Origin: Tenrec ecaudatus | Lineage: Eukaryota > Chordata > Mammalia > Afrosoricida > Tenrecidae | Assembly: GCF_050624435.1 (NCBI RefSeq) | Contig: NC_134535.1 | Span: 71,358,494-71,422,493 of the forward strand | Direction of reading: 5' to 3' | Length of the DNA stretch: 64,000 bases | Shown here: one piece after another, positions 47,716 through 59,862 of the stretch | Numbering within the stretch: the first letter of the stretch is position 1 | Layout of the letters: each line of letters begins with the position of its first letter | The notes under the pieces: generated by a model | The model's input: the letters and a program-made list of their open reading frames with translations, nothing else | What the model was told of the DNA's origin: nothing | The model's database searches: none | Position numbers and translations under genes: made by a program

Positions 47716-48391
47716 GTTTCTTCTTGAGCTAGCCAGAGGTCAGAGATGCCCATGTACTGGGTTGTTTTCTGGAAAGACTATGGGAAGTTAAACTTTTGAT
47801 CATTTTGTTTGGTTGCTGTTTTGGGTTACTCCTGTTTGAAATGGCAAAAATGGATGTTGTTAATGTGTATTTTGAGTTCAAGGGTAGAAAACTTCCCTTG
47901 AATTTCTCAGAGACCATGCTGGTTAGAGAAAATGGCTGACTGAGGTCAAAATGGCTGCCAGAAAGGCTGGCCCTGGCTTGAGGCCTAATCCGATATTTTT
48001 GTATCAATAGAATAGTTTAGACAAGAATTTAGATAAGCTAAATAAGAAATGAACTTGCTGTTTTAAGAATTGAGATTAGTGTCTGATTCTACTTTGTTTA
48101 TACTAACTTCTGCTAATTATTGTTAATATAACAATTCATAGAAATGATTTTGGGAAGTATGAAAATAGAGAGCTTGTAAGCCCATTTGCCTTTAGCCATT
48201 AAAAATTAGAACTATAACTGGGTTTAGGCCACGCCTGCAAAGAAAACTATGAAAGGCCCCACCCAGTGCTTTGGAGTACTCAGGATGTTTGTATTCAAAG
48301 AGTCTTACCAAAGGGGCTGGTGTTGACAGATTTTAGAAAATAAAAGAAACTCTTTGGCTTTTTAAAGTATGAACTCTAGTGGTTTTTGTCA
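47716..48391 (+). mobile_element. Candidate ERV1-like solo LTR
   Basis: Paired AAAATGGCTG motifs (near 47930 and 47949), a TATA-like AACTATGAAAGGCCCCACCC (48245 on), an AATAAA at 48339-48344 and an end near TTTTTGTCA (48391) have the order of a gammaretrovirus-type LTR. The 5' edge is uncertain. The 48400-49070 stretch may be eroded internal sequence; no viral coding region is recognisable. Confidence 0.4.
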
Positions 48392-49074
48392 GAAGTTGAA
48401 AAAAAATCTGGAACCAAGAAAACTCCTCTCTAGGATTGAATGTTAAAAGGAAACTTATGGGCAGGCTGAAATGCTTGCTAGCTGACCACCTGGATCAACT
48501 TATTGAGTGGAAGTGGTAGAAATGGAGGAATAAAGAGATGGGTTGAGTCTGGCCACTGACACCCGTGGACCTGACTGATTTAAAGGAACTGGAGGAGAAG
48601 ATGAGAGCAGGTCAACTGGTCTGCAGGTCATGAGCGAGCAGAAGGGGGACTAGGCTTGTTGAGAATTTGTGATGGGGCCATGGTCTAAAGGCAAGTGACT
48701 AATGGACACCCTGATGAAGCTAAGGAAGTCAGCCCACATTGAATAGATCAGAATCTGACTAGATGAAGAGAAGATACTTGAGCATGTTAGTTTGTATATA
48801 TTGCTGCAGACTTTATGGACTGCCTGTCCTGATTTGACTTTGCTTATGGATGTGGATTTAACAAGGTCCTAAATGGACCGAAGATTCCTCATGTTAAAGA
48901 ATAAGATTGTCTCCTCAAAGCACTGGGTTGATATAAGTAGGAAGTATAGAAATTGAATATCCAAAACTCGGGGATAAAGGCATGAAATCATTGGCTTACA
49001 AACTTTATATAAATAGCATTAAGGTTGTAGGTGCTACTTAACTGCAATTATTAGGCATAGGACTTTTTTTTCTT
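48392..49074. other. Intron, possibly eroded ERV internal sequence
   Basis: No open frames of note. It follows the candidate LTR and may be its internal part, but nothing proves this. Confidence 0.25.
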
Positions 49075-50685
49075 TTTTAAAAAAATTATTTTATTGAGGG
49101 CTCATACAATTCTTATCACAATCCATACATACATCTATTGTGTCAAGCACATTTGTAAATTTGTTCCCTTAATCATTCTCAAAATATTTGCTGTCTACTT
49201 GAGCCCTTAGTATCAGCTCCTCATTTTCCCCCTCCTGCCCCACTGCCCCCCTACTTCATGAACCCTTCATAATTCATAAATTATTATTATTGTCATATTT
49301 TACACTGTCTGATGTCACCCTTCACCCACTTTTCTTTTGTCCATCCCCCAGGGAGGAGGTTATATGTAGATCCTTGTAATTGCTTCCCCCTTTCAATCCC
49401 ACCTTCCCTCCACCCTCCAGGTATTGCCACTCTCACCACTGGTCCTGAAGGAGTCCTCTCTCCAGAATTCCCTGTATTTCCAGTTGCTATCTGTACCAAT
49501 GCACATCCTCTGGTCTAGTCGGATTTGTAAGGTACAATTGGGATCCTGATAGTGGGGGGAGGAAGCATTTAAGAAGTAGAGGAAAGTTGTATGTTTCATC
49601 GTTGCTACACTGCACCCTGGCTGGCACATCTCTTCCCACCAACCCTTAAGTAAGGGTGTGTACAGATGCCTACAGATGGGCTTTGACTCTCCACTCTGCA
49701 CTCACCCTCATTACAATCATATGATTTTTTTGTTCTTTGATGCCTTCTACCTGATCCCTTCGACACCTCATGGTCACATAGGCTGGTGTGCTTCTTCAAT
49801 CTTGACTTTGACGCTTCTGAACTAGATGGCTGCTTGTTTATCTGCAAGTCTTTAAGACCCCAGGTGCTATATCTATTGATAGCCAGGCATCATGAGCTTT
49901 CTTCACTACATTTGCTTATGCACACATTTATTTTCAGTGATCATATTGGGAAGGTGGGCACCCACTGATATGATTTTTTGTTCTCTGATGTCTGATACAT
50001 GGTCCCTTCTACACCTTGGGGTCACACAGGCTGGTGTGGTTCTTCCATGTGGTCTTTGATGCTTCTGAGCTAGATGGCTGCTTGTTTGTCTGCAAGCCTT
50101 TAAGACCCCAGATGCTATATCTTTTGATAGACGGGCACCATAAGCTTTCTTCAATACATTAGCTTTGTCTTCAGCGATCATGTCAGGAAGGTGTGCATCA
50201 TGGAATGCCCATTAAATAGAACAGTATGTTCTTGTATTGAGTAAGCACTTGAGTGGAGGTCCAATGTCCATCTGCTGTCTTAATACTAAACCTATAAATA
50301 TCTGCACATAGATATATTCCCCCACTATTCTATACAAATATATTTATATATGTACATGCCTGTATTTAGACATCTACAAATACCCTTTGTCTCCTAGTTC
50401 ATTCCTCTATTTCCTTTTACTTTCCTCTTGTTCCACTATCATACTCAGCCTTCATTTGTGTTTCAGTAATTCCTCTTGGTTACATCGCCCTTGCTGTATC
50501 CCAACAGGCTTCTCAAACTCTCCTTGCTGCTAATTTTGGATGACTTGCTGCTCCCCTGTCCCTGGGTTGGTCAACACCACCTCCTTATCCCCACCTCCCC
50601 CTCTCCCATAATCCCCTGGAACTGTTGATCCTTTTGTTTTCTCCTCCAGATTGTTCATCCAGCCTATCTTATCTAGATAGATCTG
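49075..50685 (-). mobile_element. L1 3' UTR, inverted, 5'-truncated, with duplicated 248-bp module
   Basis: On the minus strand this is the younger-type L1 3' UTR from just 5' of the G-rich tract (C-rich complement near 50590-50612) to the poly(A) (T-run at 49069-49082). A module is present twice: AGCTTTCTTCA recurs at 49895 and 50143, a 248-bp period, and the ATGGCTGCTTGTTT block recurs likewise. It forms the left arm of an inverted pair with 53340-54945. Confidence 0.9.
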
Positions 50686-50831
50686 TAGAGATAATAATAT
50701 GCATATGAAATTTCTGTTTTGTTCACTTATGTAATGCTATGTTTAAATGAGAGTGGCATATTTTGAATTGTATGTACTTTAGTTTTATCCTGTTAGGTAC
50801 AGATATGATTTAAATGGTTTTATTATTATTT

Positions 50832-50849
50832 GAAAATTATATATGGGTA
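50832..50849 (+). other. Left target-site duplication of the 4.1-kb L1
   Basis: GAAAATTATATATGGGTA is identical to 54955-54972. Confidence 0.95.
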
Positions 50850-53800
50850 GAGGAGGTCAAAAAGGTGGTACCCTTCACAATAGCCAAGCACAATGATATC
50901 TGACTAAAAGAACAAAAGATCTTTAAGAGGAAAATTACAGAACAGTCTTACAAGAAACCAAGAGTGACCTCAACAAATGGAAAAATACCCCATGCTCGTG
51001 GATTGGAAGACTCAATATAGTAAAGATGTCAATTCAGCCCAAGGCACTATATAAGTTTATGCAATCCTGATGCAATTATCCTCATCTTTCTTCAAATAAA
51101 TGGAAAAACTGCTTACCAACTTCATATGGAGTGGGAAAAAGCACAGAATGAGCAGAGAAGGACATAGTGGGAGGGTTTGCTCTACCTGATTTTAGCACAT
51201 ATTATACAGCCACAGTTGTCAAGATAGCATGGTATTGGCACAATGTCAGATACTCAGATCAATGGAAAAAACTGAAAACCCAGAAAAAAATTATCAGCAT
51301 ACAGACAACTGATCTTAGATAAGGGCCCCAAAAATATCCAACGTGAAGCAGATGCCCTCTTTAGCAAGTAGTGCTGGAAAAAAATGGATAGTTACCTGCA
51401 GAAAAATGAAGCAAGACCCTTATAACACCCATGCACAAGAATAACCTCAAGGTGGATCACAGACCTTGAAGTTAAAACCCCAAACTATTAGGGCCATCAG
51501 TAAGGGAATTGGGACCAAATTGAGAACTTTGGCACCGGAAATACATAGACTATCACAAATAGGGAAGGATACAAACACAGAGGAGGCACAAATTGGCAAA
51601 TGGGATATACTGAAGATAAAACACTTGTGTACATTGAAAGAATTCACCAAGAGAGTAATAAGACAGTCCATGGACTGGGAAAACATCTTTATCAATGACA
51701 CATCACACAAAGGTCTTATTATTAAAATATACAACACTCTGCTAGGTTCCGAAAAAGAAAAATATTAATTGTTCACTGAGTAGGTGGGCAAAGATCTGAA
51801 CAGAAGTTTCACAGGGGCAGATAGCCGAATGCCAACAGACATATCAGAAAATGTTCCCAACCTTTAGCCATGAGAGAAATGCAAATTAAAACAATAATGA
51901 GGTATCACCTAACACCCCCAAAGATAGCCCAATTCAAAAAATCAGAAAGCATCAAGTGTTAAAGGGGCTGTGGGAAGACAGGAACTCTCATCCACTGCTG
52001 GTGGACCTGTACGTATGAATAGCCACTATGGAAATTGATATGGAGATATCTAAAATGGATGGAAATTGAGCTACCATATGACCCTGCAATTCCCCTGCTG
52101 GACATATACCCAGAAGAGGCAAGAAACAAACCACAGGCAGACATCTGTGCTCCAATGTTCACTGCGGCACAGTTCACAATTGCAAGGAGTTGGAAACAAC
52201 CCAATTTCCATCAACTGAAGAATGGATTAAAAAACTGTGGTACATACATACAATGGAGTACTACACATCGCTAAAAAGCAGTGTTGAACATATGAAGCAT
52301 ATCGGTGCATAGGAAGAACTGGAAGAAATCATGCTAAGTGATGTAAGCCAAGCACAAAAGAACAAGTACAAAATGAGTCCACTGAGGTAAGCTTTTTAAA
52401 AAAAATAGAAATGGGGCATAGGGAAAAAGCTACCATGTACAAACATTTCTGAGGTGAGAACAAGGTAGTATGGCAGTGCACAGACCAAATCCAAGGATAC
52501 ATATAGTAGCCAACTAAAAAAAAAAGGGGGTGGTGGTGCAAAAAAAAAGAAATGGATAGTGGGGGAACAAGGCATTAACCCACCCAAGGGGAGGGTATTG
52601 TTCATATCTCCACAGGAAAAGAGGAACCAGACTTCAACCCAGTGCTCCAAGATGTGAATACAACAAGCCGGCGTGGAGTAGGGAACCAGTGGAGAGACCG
52701 GAGGGGCCGGCCCCAATCCCAACTACGTGGACGCCTGCCCCTCCCCCCAGAAGAATTTATTTCAGAGGACAGCACTGAATCTGAAGTTCTGGGAGAGGGA
52801 CATGTCTGATCTGAGCACACGGGAGCAAATGAAGAAGGAGGAAGAGAGAGTGGAGCACATCCTGGCCCACCAAGCCTTGAAGACGATATTCCCACTCAGA
52901 GCAGCCAATCCACAGGGAAGACTATATGGCCGACCACACTATAAGATGCGCTATCCCTCACTGACCCATAACCCTACAGGGGGCAACCCTGGAGACACAG
53001 TGTGGGAATTCTGCCCGATCTGATCCCACCACACAGAGGCAAACCACTAAGGGCGTGCAACAGAACAGCAAGGGGAACAGAGAAACAAAGTCCCCAAGGA
53101 ATAGCAAAAATCAACTATTGGGCCACAGCTTGGCACCCATCAGACTGGACAGGAAACCACTCCTAAAGGCAACCAAACAGTCCTTGAACTAGCTACAAGC
53201 TTTTCTTCCTTGTTGTGTGTGTGTGTGGTTTTTTTTTTTTTTTTTTGGTCACTGGCTTGTTGTTGCTTTGTTTTATTTTGTTGCTTGGCTCTGCTCTGTC
53301 TTGTTTTTGTGCCTGTTTATTTTCTCGGCAGGTCTGTCTACATAAGATAGGCTGGACGAACAATCCGGAGGAGAAAACAATGGAACCAACAGTCCCAGGG
53401 GAACATGGGAGAGGGGGAGGTGGGGGGAAAGGAATGGGGTGTTAACAAACCCAGGGACAAGAAAACAACAAGTGATCCAAATCAGTGGTGAGGAGGGTGT
53501 AGGGGGCCTGGTAGGGCAAGACCAAGGATAATGTAACCGAGAGGAATTACTGAAACCCAAATGAAGGCTGAACATGATAGCGGGACAAGAGGAAAGCAAA
53601 AGGAAATAGAAGAAAGAGCTAGGAGGCAATAGGCATTTATAGAGGTCTAAATAAAGGCACGTACATAACAAATATATTTATATATGAGGGTGTGGACATA
53701 GATCTACGTGTATATACATATAAGTTTAGTATTAAGGTAGCAGACGGACATTGGGGCTCTACTCAAGTACTCTCTCAATGCAAGAACACTTCGTTCTATT

Positions 53801-54954
53801 AAACTGGCATTCCATGATGCTCACCTTCCTGACATAATCGCTGAATACAAAGTAGGTGCATAAGCAAATGTGGTGAAGAAAGCAGGTGATGGCCAGCTTT
53901 CAAAAGATATAGCGTCTGGGGTCTTAAAGGTTTGAAGATAAAAAAGTGGCCATCTATCTCAGAAGCAACAAAGCCCACATGGAAGAAGCACACCAGCCTG
54001 CATGATCACGATCTGCCAAAAGGATCAGATAACAGGTATCAAAGAACAAAAAATCATAACATTGTGTGCTTATCTCCCCGATACAATCACTGAAGACAAA
54101 TGGTTACATACGCAAATGTGGTGAAGAAAGCTAATGGTGCCCGGCTATCAAAAGATATACTATCTGGTGTATTAAAAGCTTGAATGTAAACAAGCAGCCG
54201 TCTAGCTCAGAAGCAACAAAGCGCACATGGAAGAAGCACACCAGCCTGTGCGATCACGCCGTGTTGAAGGGATCAGGCATCAGGCATCATCAGAGGAAAA
54301 ATTCATATCATTGTGAATAAGGGGGAGTGCAGACTGAAGACCCAAAGCCCAGCTGTAGGCAACTTGACACCCCTTACAGAAGGTTTGTGGGGAGGAGAGG
54401 AGTCACTCATTGTACAGTGCAGCAACGGTGAACATATAACTTTCCTCTAGTTCCTAAATGCTTCCTCCCTACTCTCTATCATGATTCCAATTCTACCTTA
54501 CAAATATTGCTAGACCAGAGGATGCACAGTGGTAGAGATAGGAACTGGAAACACAGGGAATCCAGGATGGATGATCCCTTCAGGACCAGCGGTGAGAGTG
54601 GCGATACCAGGAGGGTGGAGGAAGAGTGAGGTGGAAAGGGGAAGCTGATTACAAGGATCTACATATAATCTTCTCCCTGGAGGATGGGCAACAGAAAAGT
54701 GGGTGAAGGGAGACATCAGCAGCATACGATATGGCAAAATAATAATTTATAAATTATCAAGGGTTCATGATGGAGGGAGAACGGGGAGGGAGGGGGAAAA
54801 ATGAAGAGCTGATGCCAGGGGCTTAAGTGGAGAGCAAATGTTTTGAGAATGATGAGGGCAATGAATGTACAAATGTGCTTTACAAAAGTGATGTATGTAT
54901 GGATTTTGATAAGAGTTGTATAAGGTCCTAATAAAATGATTTAAAAAGAGAAAA
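50850..54954 (+). mobile_element. 5'-truncated L1, 4105 bp, with perfect 18-bp target-site duplication
   Basis: The element contains the 3' part of L1 ORF2 (about 50855-52395), a 3' UTR of about 2.5 kb with a T-rich tract (53222-53246), one G-rich polypurine unit (53401-53435), a 248-bp module in two copies (GCAAATGTGGTGAAGAA at 53864 and 54112) and the tail CTAATAAAATGATT plus A-rich end. It is flanked by GAAAATTATATATGGGTA on both sides (50832-50849, 54955-54972). It serves as the reference for the other L1 tails in this window. Confidence 0.97.
50855..52395 (+). pseudogene. L1 ORF2 C-terminal remnant
   Basis: The translated blocks at 51466-51765 (including WENIFINDTSHKGLIIKIYN) and 52035-52271 (including DPAIPLLDIYPEEAR) are typical of the L1 ORF2 C-terminal region. 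They lie in different frames with stops between, so at least one frameshift separates them. The endonuclease and most of the reverse transcriptase are absent by 5' truncation. It is non-functional. Confidence 0.9.
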
Positions 54955-54974
54955 GAAAATTATATATGGGTAAA

Positions 54975-55350
54975 GAGTTGTGTCAAAGTGTCACATTGAC
55001 AATGTCTGAGGAGCAGCCACATGAAACTACCCTGAGGCAGGCTGATTTGGGGAGCTGAAGGAACCATGTGGAGACTCCTGCCAGCATTGAGATGCTTAAA
55101 ATGCCAATGGATTCACAAGACTTCCCACCCACTGGCCTGTGTTCTTCCTGCAGTTGGCGTCATTGCATGTGTTTTGTGGAACTGAAGAGGACATTATAGA
55201 TTAGTATCGGACATATGGGCTAATATCGGACTTATGAACTTGATGTGGATTGGGCTAGGATGTTTTCTCCATATTCAATTGCTCTTGTATGTAAATCTCT
55301 TTCTTGTACACACGAGTGTATAAATTTGTTTCTCTACCCACACTAACACA
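54975..55350 (+). mobile_element. TG...CA repeat, copy 6 (internally deleted)
   Basis: Matching blocks: CCATGTGGAGACTCCTGCCA, ACTTCCCACCCACTGGCCTG, GACATATGGGCTAATATCGG, and CTACCCACACTAACACA. The first ~150 bp are largely missing. The 4.1-kb L1 sits just upstream. Confidence 0.6.
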
Positions 55351-55839
55351 AATACCAATGAATTTCTTTATCTTCTGTGTATACTATGAAATAGTGTAAA
55401 CCATTTAAGTTTTAATAGTAAGCTCATTATTAAGAAAAATAATTTGATGGGGGAAAGTGGATAATTATAAACTTATAACTGAGTATCTTTTGGAATATAA
55501 CCCCAAAGAGGCATGTCTTTTAATAAACTAATTTAATACACCAATTAATTGAAATGGAAAAATATTTTGAACACTTTCATTGAAAAAAATGAATTATAAG
55601 AATTTAAATAATTTTTTGGGAAAAGTATCAGCAATAATGTATAGCGTACCTACCTATTTGTTATTTTCCTATTTTACATGTAGACAAATGTTTAATTTTC
55701 AAGGTTCCTATCTTCCTAACAGAGGGATAAAATATTTGCAATATGTAGAAATATGTGAATACTTGGGAGTAGAGGGGTGTAATGGCCATAAATAATGGAA
55801 CAAATTGAATCTAGGATTGACAGAATATCAAATGAGATG
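55351..55839. other. Intron, no recognised feature
   Basis: AT-rich sequence with nothing recognised. Confidence 0.4.
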
Positions 55840-56020
55840 ATTCAACACACACATACATTGCTGGAAACTCTCACTAACCTATGGCAAGGAATCTGAAGAT
55901 AGCTATCTGACTAACTAACTGAAAGCCAAGTCAAAAGAAAGATGATTCAATGGAATACAGAAATTATCAAACAATCTAATTAATATCACATGCAAATAAA
56001 ATGACCCAAATATGTAAATT
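55840..56020 (+). mobile_element. RTE/BovB LINE, part 1 (interrupted)
   Basis: GATTCAATGGAATACAGAAA, TTATCAAACAATCTAATTAA and TATCACATGCAAATAAAAT belong to the BovB reverse transcriptase region. The element resumes at about 56950 beyond an L1 tail. Confidence 0.7.
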
Positions 56021-56024
56021 CAAA

Positions 56025-56946
56025 TAGGAAGCAGATAGACGTTGGGCCTCTACTTAAATCTTACCCTTACTTCAGTACATGAGTGGTGTGTTCAGATAAT
56101 GAGGTTTTATAGGATACTCACCTTCCCGACACAATCGCTGAAGACAAAAATGGGTGCATAAGCAAATGTGCCGAATAAAGCTGATGGTGCCCAGCTATCA
56201 AAACATATACAAAGTCCACATGGAAGAAGCTCACAATTTCTGTGATCACGAGGTGTCAAGGAGAATAGGTATCAGAATTCAAAAACAAGAATCAGATTGA
56301 CGTGAAGGACTGTAGACAAAGTGGAGACCCAAAACCCACCTATAAGATAACTGGACAGTCCCTTGCAGAAGGGCCACATGGAAGGGATAATATATCCAGG
56401 GTGTAGTATAGCACCAATGAAATACATAAATATCCTCTAGTTCATTAATATTTCCTTCCCTTACTACTATGGTCATAGCTTCACTTCAGTCATCTTGTGA
56501 GGACTGTTTATGTTCATTTGTATAATTAAGGTCTTTTGATGCATGAAATCCAAGATAGATAAGCCCTACAGATATAGTAATTGAAGTAATGATTCCTTGA
56601 GGGTACAGGAAGACAGGGGTGGGGGAAGGTGGGGCTGACAACAATGATGACTGTATAACCCCACTTGAAGGGCATGAAAACCAGAATTGTAGGTGAATGG
56701 AAACATTGGGTGGCATGAGATTCAGTAAAATAAATAAATATATAATATAATAATAAGGACTCCTGGGGGATATGGGGAGGGGGGGGAGGGAGGGGATAAA
56801 GGGAAGCTGATAGGAAGGCCTCCAAGAAGAAAGGAAATGTTTTGAAAATGATGGTGGATGCAATTGTACAATTATGTTTGATCCAACTGAATTATGAATT
56901 TTTATAGTATCTGTAAGAGCTCCCAATGAAATGATTGTTTTTTAAA
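56025..56946 (+). mobile_element. L1 3' UTR inserted in a BovB copy
   Basis: GGAAGCAGATAGACGTTGGG, CTCACCTTCCCGACACAATC, GGGTGCATAAGCAAATGTGC and the tail CCCAATGAAATGATTG plus A-run. The 248-bp module is single here and partly deleted (older type). The 5' boundary is approximate and no clean target duplication is visible. Confidence 0.8.
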
Positions 56947-56949
56947 AAA

Positions 56950-57115
56950 GGTTTCAGTGGCACATTAACAGAAACTTCCATAAATTCAAGCCAAAATCAG
57001 AGGAGGATATGGAATTAGGGATACCATCTCTCATGTCACATGTCCTTTTGTAGAAAGGCGTTCAACTCTGTGGATGATAACACATTTTGGGAAACATTGT
57101 AATTATAATGAATGA
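56950..57115 (+). mobile_element. RTE/BovB LINE, part 2
   Basis: GGCACATTAACAGAAACTTC, CAGAGGAGGATATGGAATTA, GGGATACCATCTCTCATGTC and TGTGGATGATAACACATTTT continue directly from part 1 in BovB order. Confidence 0.75.
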
Positions 57116-57369
57116 AGAACCTGAACAAACCAAAAGGCAGTGGTTCAAACAGAACTAAAGGACTGCTGTATCAAAGTGTGGCGCCTTGCTTTGCTTTGTT
57201 GTTTTTTAATATCATCCTCTTATGACAAAATGATTCCCCATGATACTTTCTCAAATGGAAAGCATTTTATCCCCAATTCAATTACTTCAGGGCCAGCAGG
57301 TGGCATAAGAGTTCTGTTTCTTATCCTCAAATTCCTTTTTCCTTGCCCTCTTATGGGTCCAGAGCCTCT

Positions 57370-57540
57370 GGGGCTGAGTGAGTTATGCTCTGGGCTGCTA
57401 ACTGCAAGGTCAGCAGTTTGCACCCACCAGAGCTTGACTACTCTCACTAAGTTATAGTCTTAGAAACCCTCTAGGCAGTTCTACCTTGTCCTATAGGATC
57501 ACTATGAATCTGAATTATCTCAATGATAGTAAGTTTTTTT
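57370..57540 (+). mobile_element. AfroSINE
   Basis: CTGGGCTGCTAACTGCAAGG, TCAGCAGTTTGCACCCACC, TTGTCCTATAGGATCACTAT and a final T-run. Confidence 0.9.
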
Positions 57541-58544
57541 ATTTTTGTTTTGTAATCCACATGTTTTGAAAACGTATCCATCCAGGAACAGCACCCCCTC
57601 CAACCTCCTTGTTACCTGAGACCCTCCCCCACTGACACTCGCATGGCTGGCCCATAACTGAGTCTTCTCTACTCCACTTCTAGTCATCTTTCTTAGTGGC
57701 ATCAAGGCAAAGGTGGCTTCAGTCTTGACTTTTTATTTTGCCTGATCTTTTGCTTCACTTTCTCTATTTTGAACCACTCATTAATGCATCATATGTTCAT
57801 TATATGAAATATGTCAAGAACAAAAACGCTACTCATGTAAACCACTCTTTCCCCAATTCCAAAGATTTCCACCCTCAACTCGCAGCACCATCTTCTCGTT
57901 TCACTTGCTCAAATTATTCTTTATTAGCAAATGCTCAGTCTCATAAAGGTTTCCAAAGCATAACTGCTGTCACTCCCGCTACACACACATTTGATCAAGT
58001 TCTCCAATATGTCTTTCCCTTGTTTTAGAGCTTGAATTGGATGGCTAGTTTTCATGATTCCTTTGAAGGAATCCTTGACTCATTTACTTCTCTCGCCCTA
58101 TCTGGAAAATTCCCAACCCAGGATGAAGACAAGCATTTCCCCTTTCCCACACTTACACTAAAGACTCCCAAATTGCTTGAAACCAAAGTATACTGACTGA
58201 TGTCTTTTAACTTTATGATCTTAGACTTAGAACAGAGTCTCAAGAGTGTTCCAATACTGTTATTTGTTTATCTAACACTCTACCTTTCCCACTCTCTCAG
58301 ATTTTATAAGATTTTTATATTTCTGTCTGAAAAGTACCTATCCTTCTATAGTCCCCACCTTTACATGGTCATTCTATGATGAAACCATAAAAATTAAGGA
58401 AATGGATGCCATTGAGGAAGATTCCATTTATTCATGATTAAATATCCTGCTCTACACCTGGATCTGTACACTTATCATTCTCAATACAACATTTATGTTC
58501 ATCTCATATGTTCCATCATACTACTAATACAATTTTAATACTAC
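57541..58544. other. Intron, no recognised feature
   Basis: Nothing recognised. Confidence 0.4.
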
Positions 58545-59862
58545 CAGATGAGTAAAGTTTCCTCTACTCATTTGCCTGTCGGTTTTTCATACTATGTTGG
58601 TTTATGTGTTGCCGTGATGCTGGAAGCTATGTCACTGATATTTCAAATGCCAGCAGGGTCACCCACAGTGAACAGGTTTTATCAGAGCTTCCAGACTAAG
58701 AACAGCCTACAGAGAAGAAATAGGCTGTTCACTTCTGAAGAATTAGCCATGGAAAAACTTATAAATAGCAGTGGAACATTATCAAATACTCATGAACAGC
58801 AGTGGAATACCATCAAGTATCATGCTGGAACATGAGCCCTTTGGGTTGAAAGGAACTCAAAACATGAATGGGGATAAGCTGTCTTCTCAAGGTGCAGTCC
58901 ACCATAATCACGTAGATGAAGCAAAGCTATGGGACCTTCATTTACTGATGGGGCACAACTCAAAATGAAAAGAAACAGCTGTAAACCTCTATTAAAAATT
59001 AGAACTTGGCATGGATCTAGGAAAATTAGGAGTCATGGAACATTAAATGGAATACATTAATATCAAGATCCTAGACATTAGTGACATGGACTGGTAATAA
59101 CTATTTTTATTTTTAAAAAATTGTATGGTTTACTGTGCCAGGAATAACAAGTTTGAGAGGAATGGCATCACATCCATCATCAAAAATGAACATTTCAAGA
59201 TCTATCTTGAAGTACCATGCTGCCTGTGATAGAATTCTATCTATACCAATAACAGGACACAGTCGCTGCAACCACTGTACACATGGACAGAGTGGCCACT
59301 GAAGCCACTGATGAGGAAATTGAAGAATTCAACCCAAACCTTCAGTTGGAAATTGTTCTAATCAAGATGTCTAGTGGTAATGAATGGTGATTGGAATTCG
59401 GAAGTTGAAAACAAAGAAGAAGGAACAGTAGATAGAAAATATGGCCCTGGTGGTAGCAGCAAAGCTGGACATGCATGATATTATTTGGGAAAGCCAATGA
59501 CTTTCTTCATTGCAACCTTTTTTTCAATGACATAAATGATGACTATACACATAGTGTATACATGTATACACATATATACACTATACACATGGACTTCTAA
59601 TGAAATATTCAAAAGTCAAAATGACTACATCTGTTCAGAGAGACAATGGAGAAGCGTAACATCATCAGCCAAAACACGCTCAGGGGCTGATTACAGAACA
59701 GACAATCATTTGCTCCTATATAAGCTCAAGTTAAAGTGGAAGAAAATGGAAACAAACTCGTGGATGCCAAAATATGACCTTGAGTATATTTTTACCAGAA
59801 TGTGAGGACACGGCAATAACAGCTTTGACTTACTGAACACTAAGTTCAGAAGACCCGAGAAC
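58545..59862 (+). mobile_element. RTE/BovB LINE, 5' UTR and endonuclease region
   Basis: This holds the 5' leader (GATGCTGGAAGCTATGTCAC, GAGCTTCCAGACTAAGAACA) followed by GGGCACAACTCAAAATGAAA, AATAACAAGTTTGAGAGGAA, GGTGATTGGAATTCGGAAGT, and CAAAATATGACCTTGAGTAT of the apurinic endonuclease part of BovB. Stops and a local palindromic expansion (about 59545-59590, TACACAT/ATGTGTA motifs) break it. The element ends abruptly near 59862 without its reverse transcriptase. Confidence 0.85.

Noticed and set aside
51466-52271. Possible intact L1 protein
   Set aside because: The two coding blocks are in different frames with stops between and lack the N-terminal domains; it is a 5'-truncated pseudogene.
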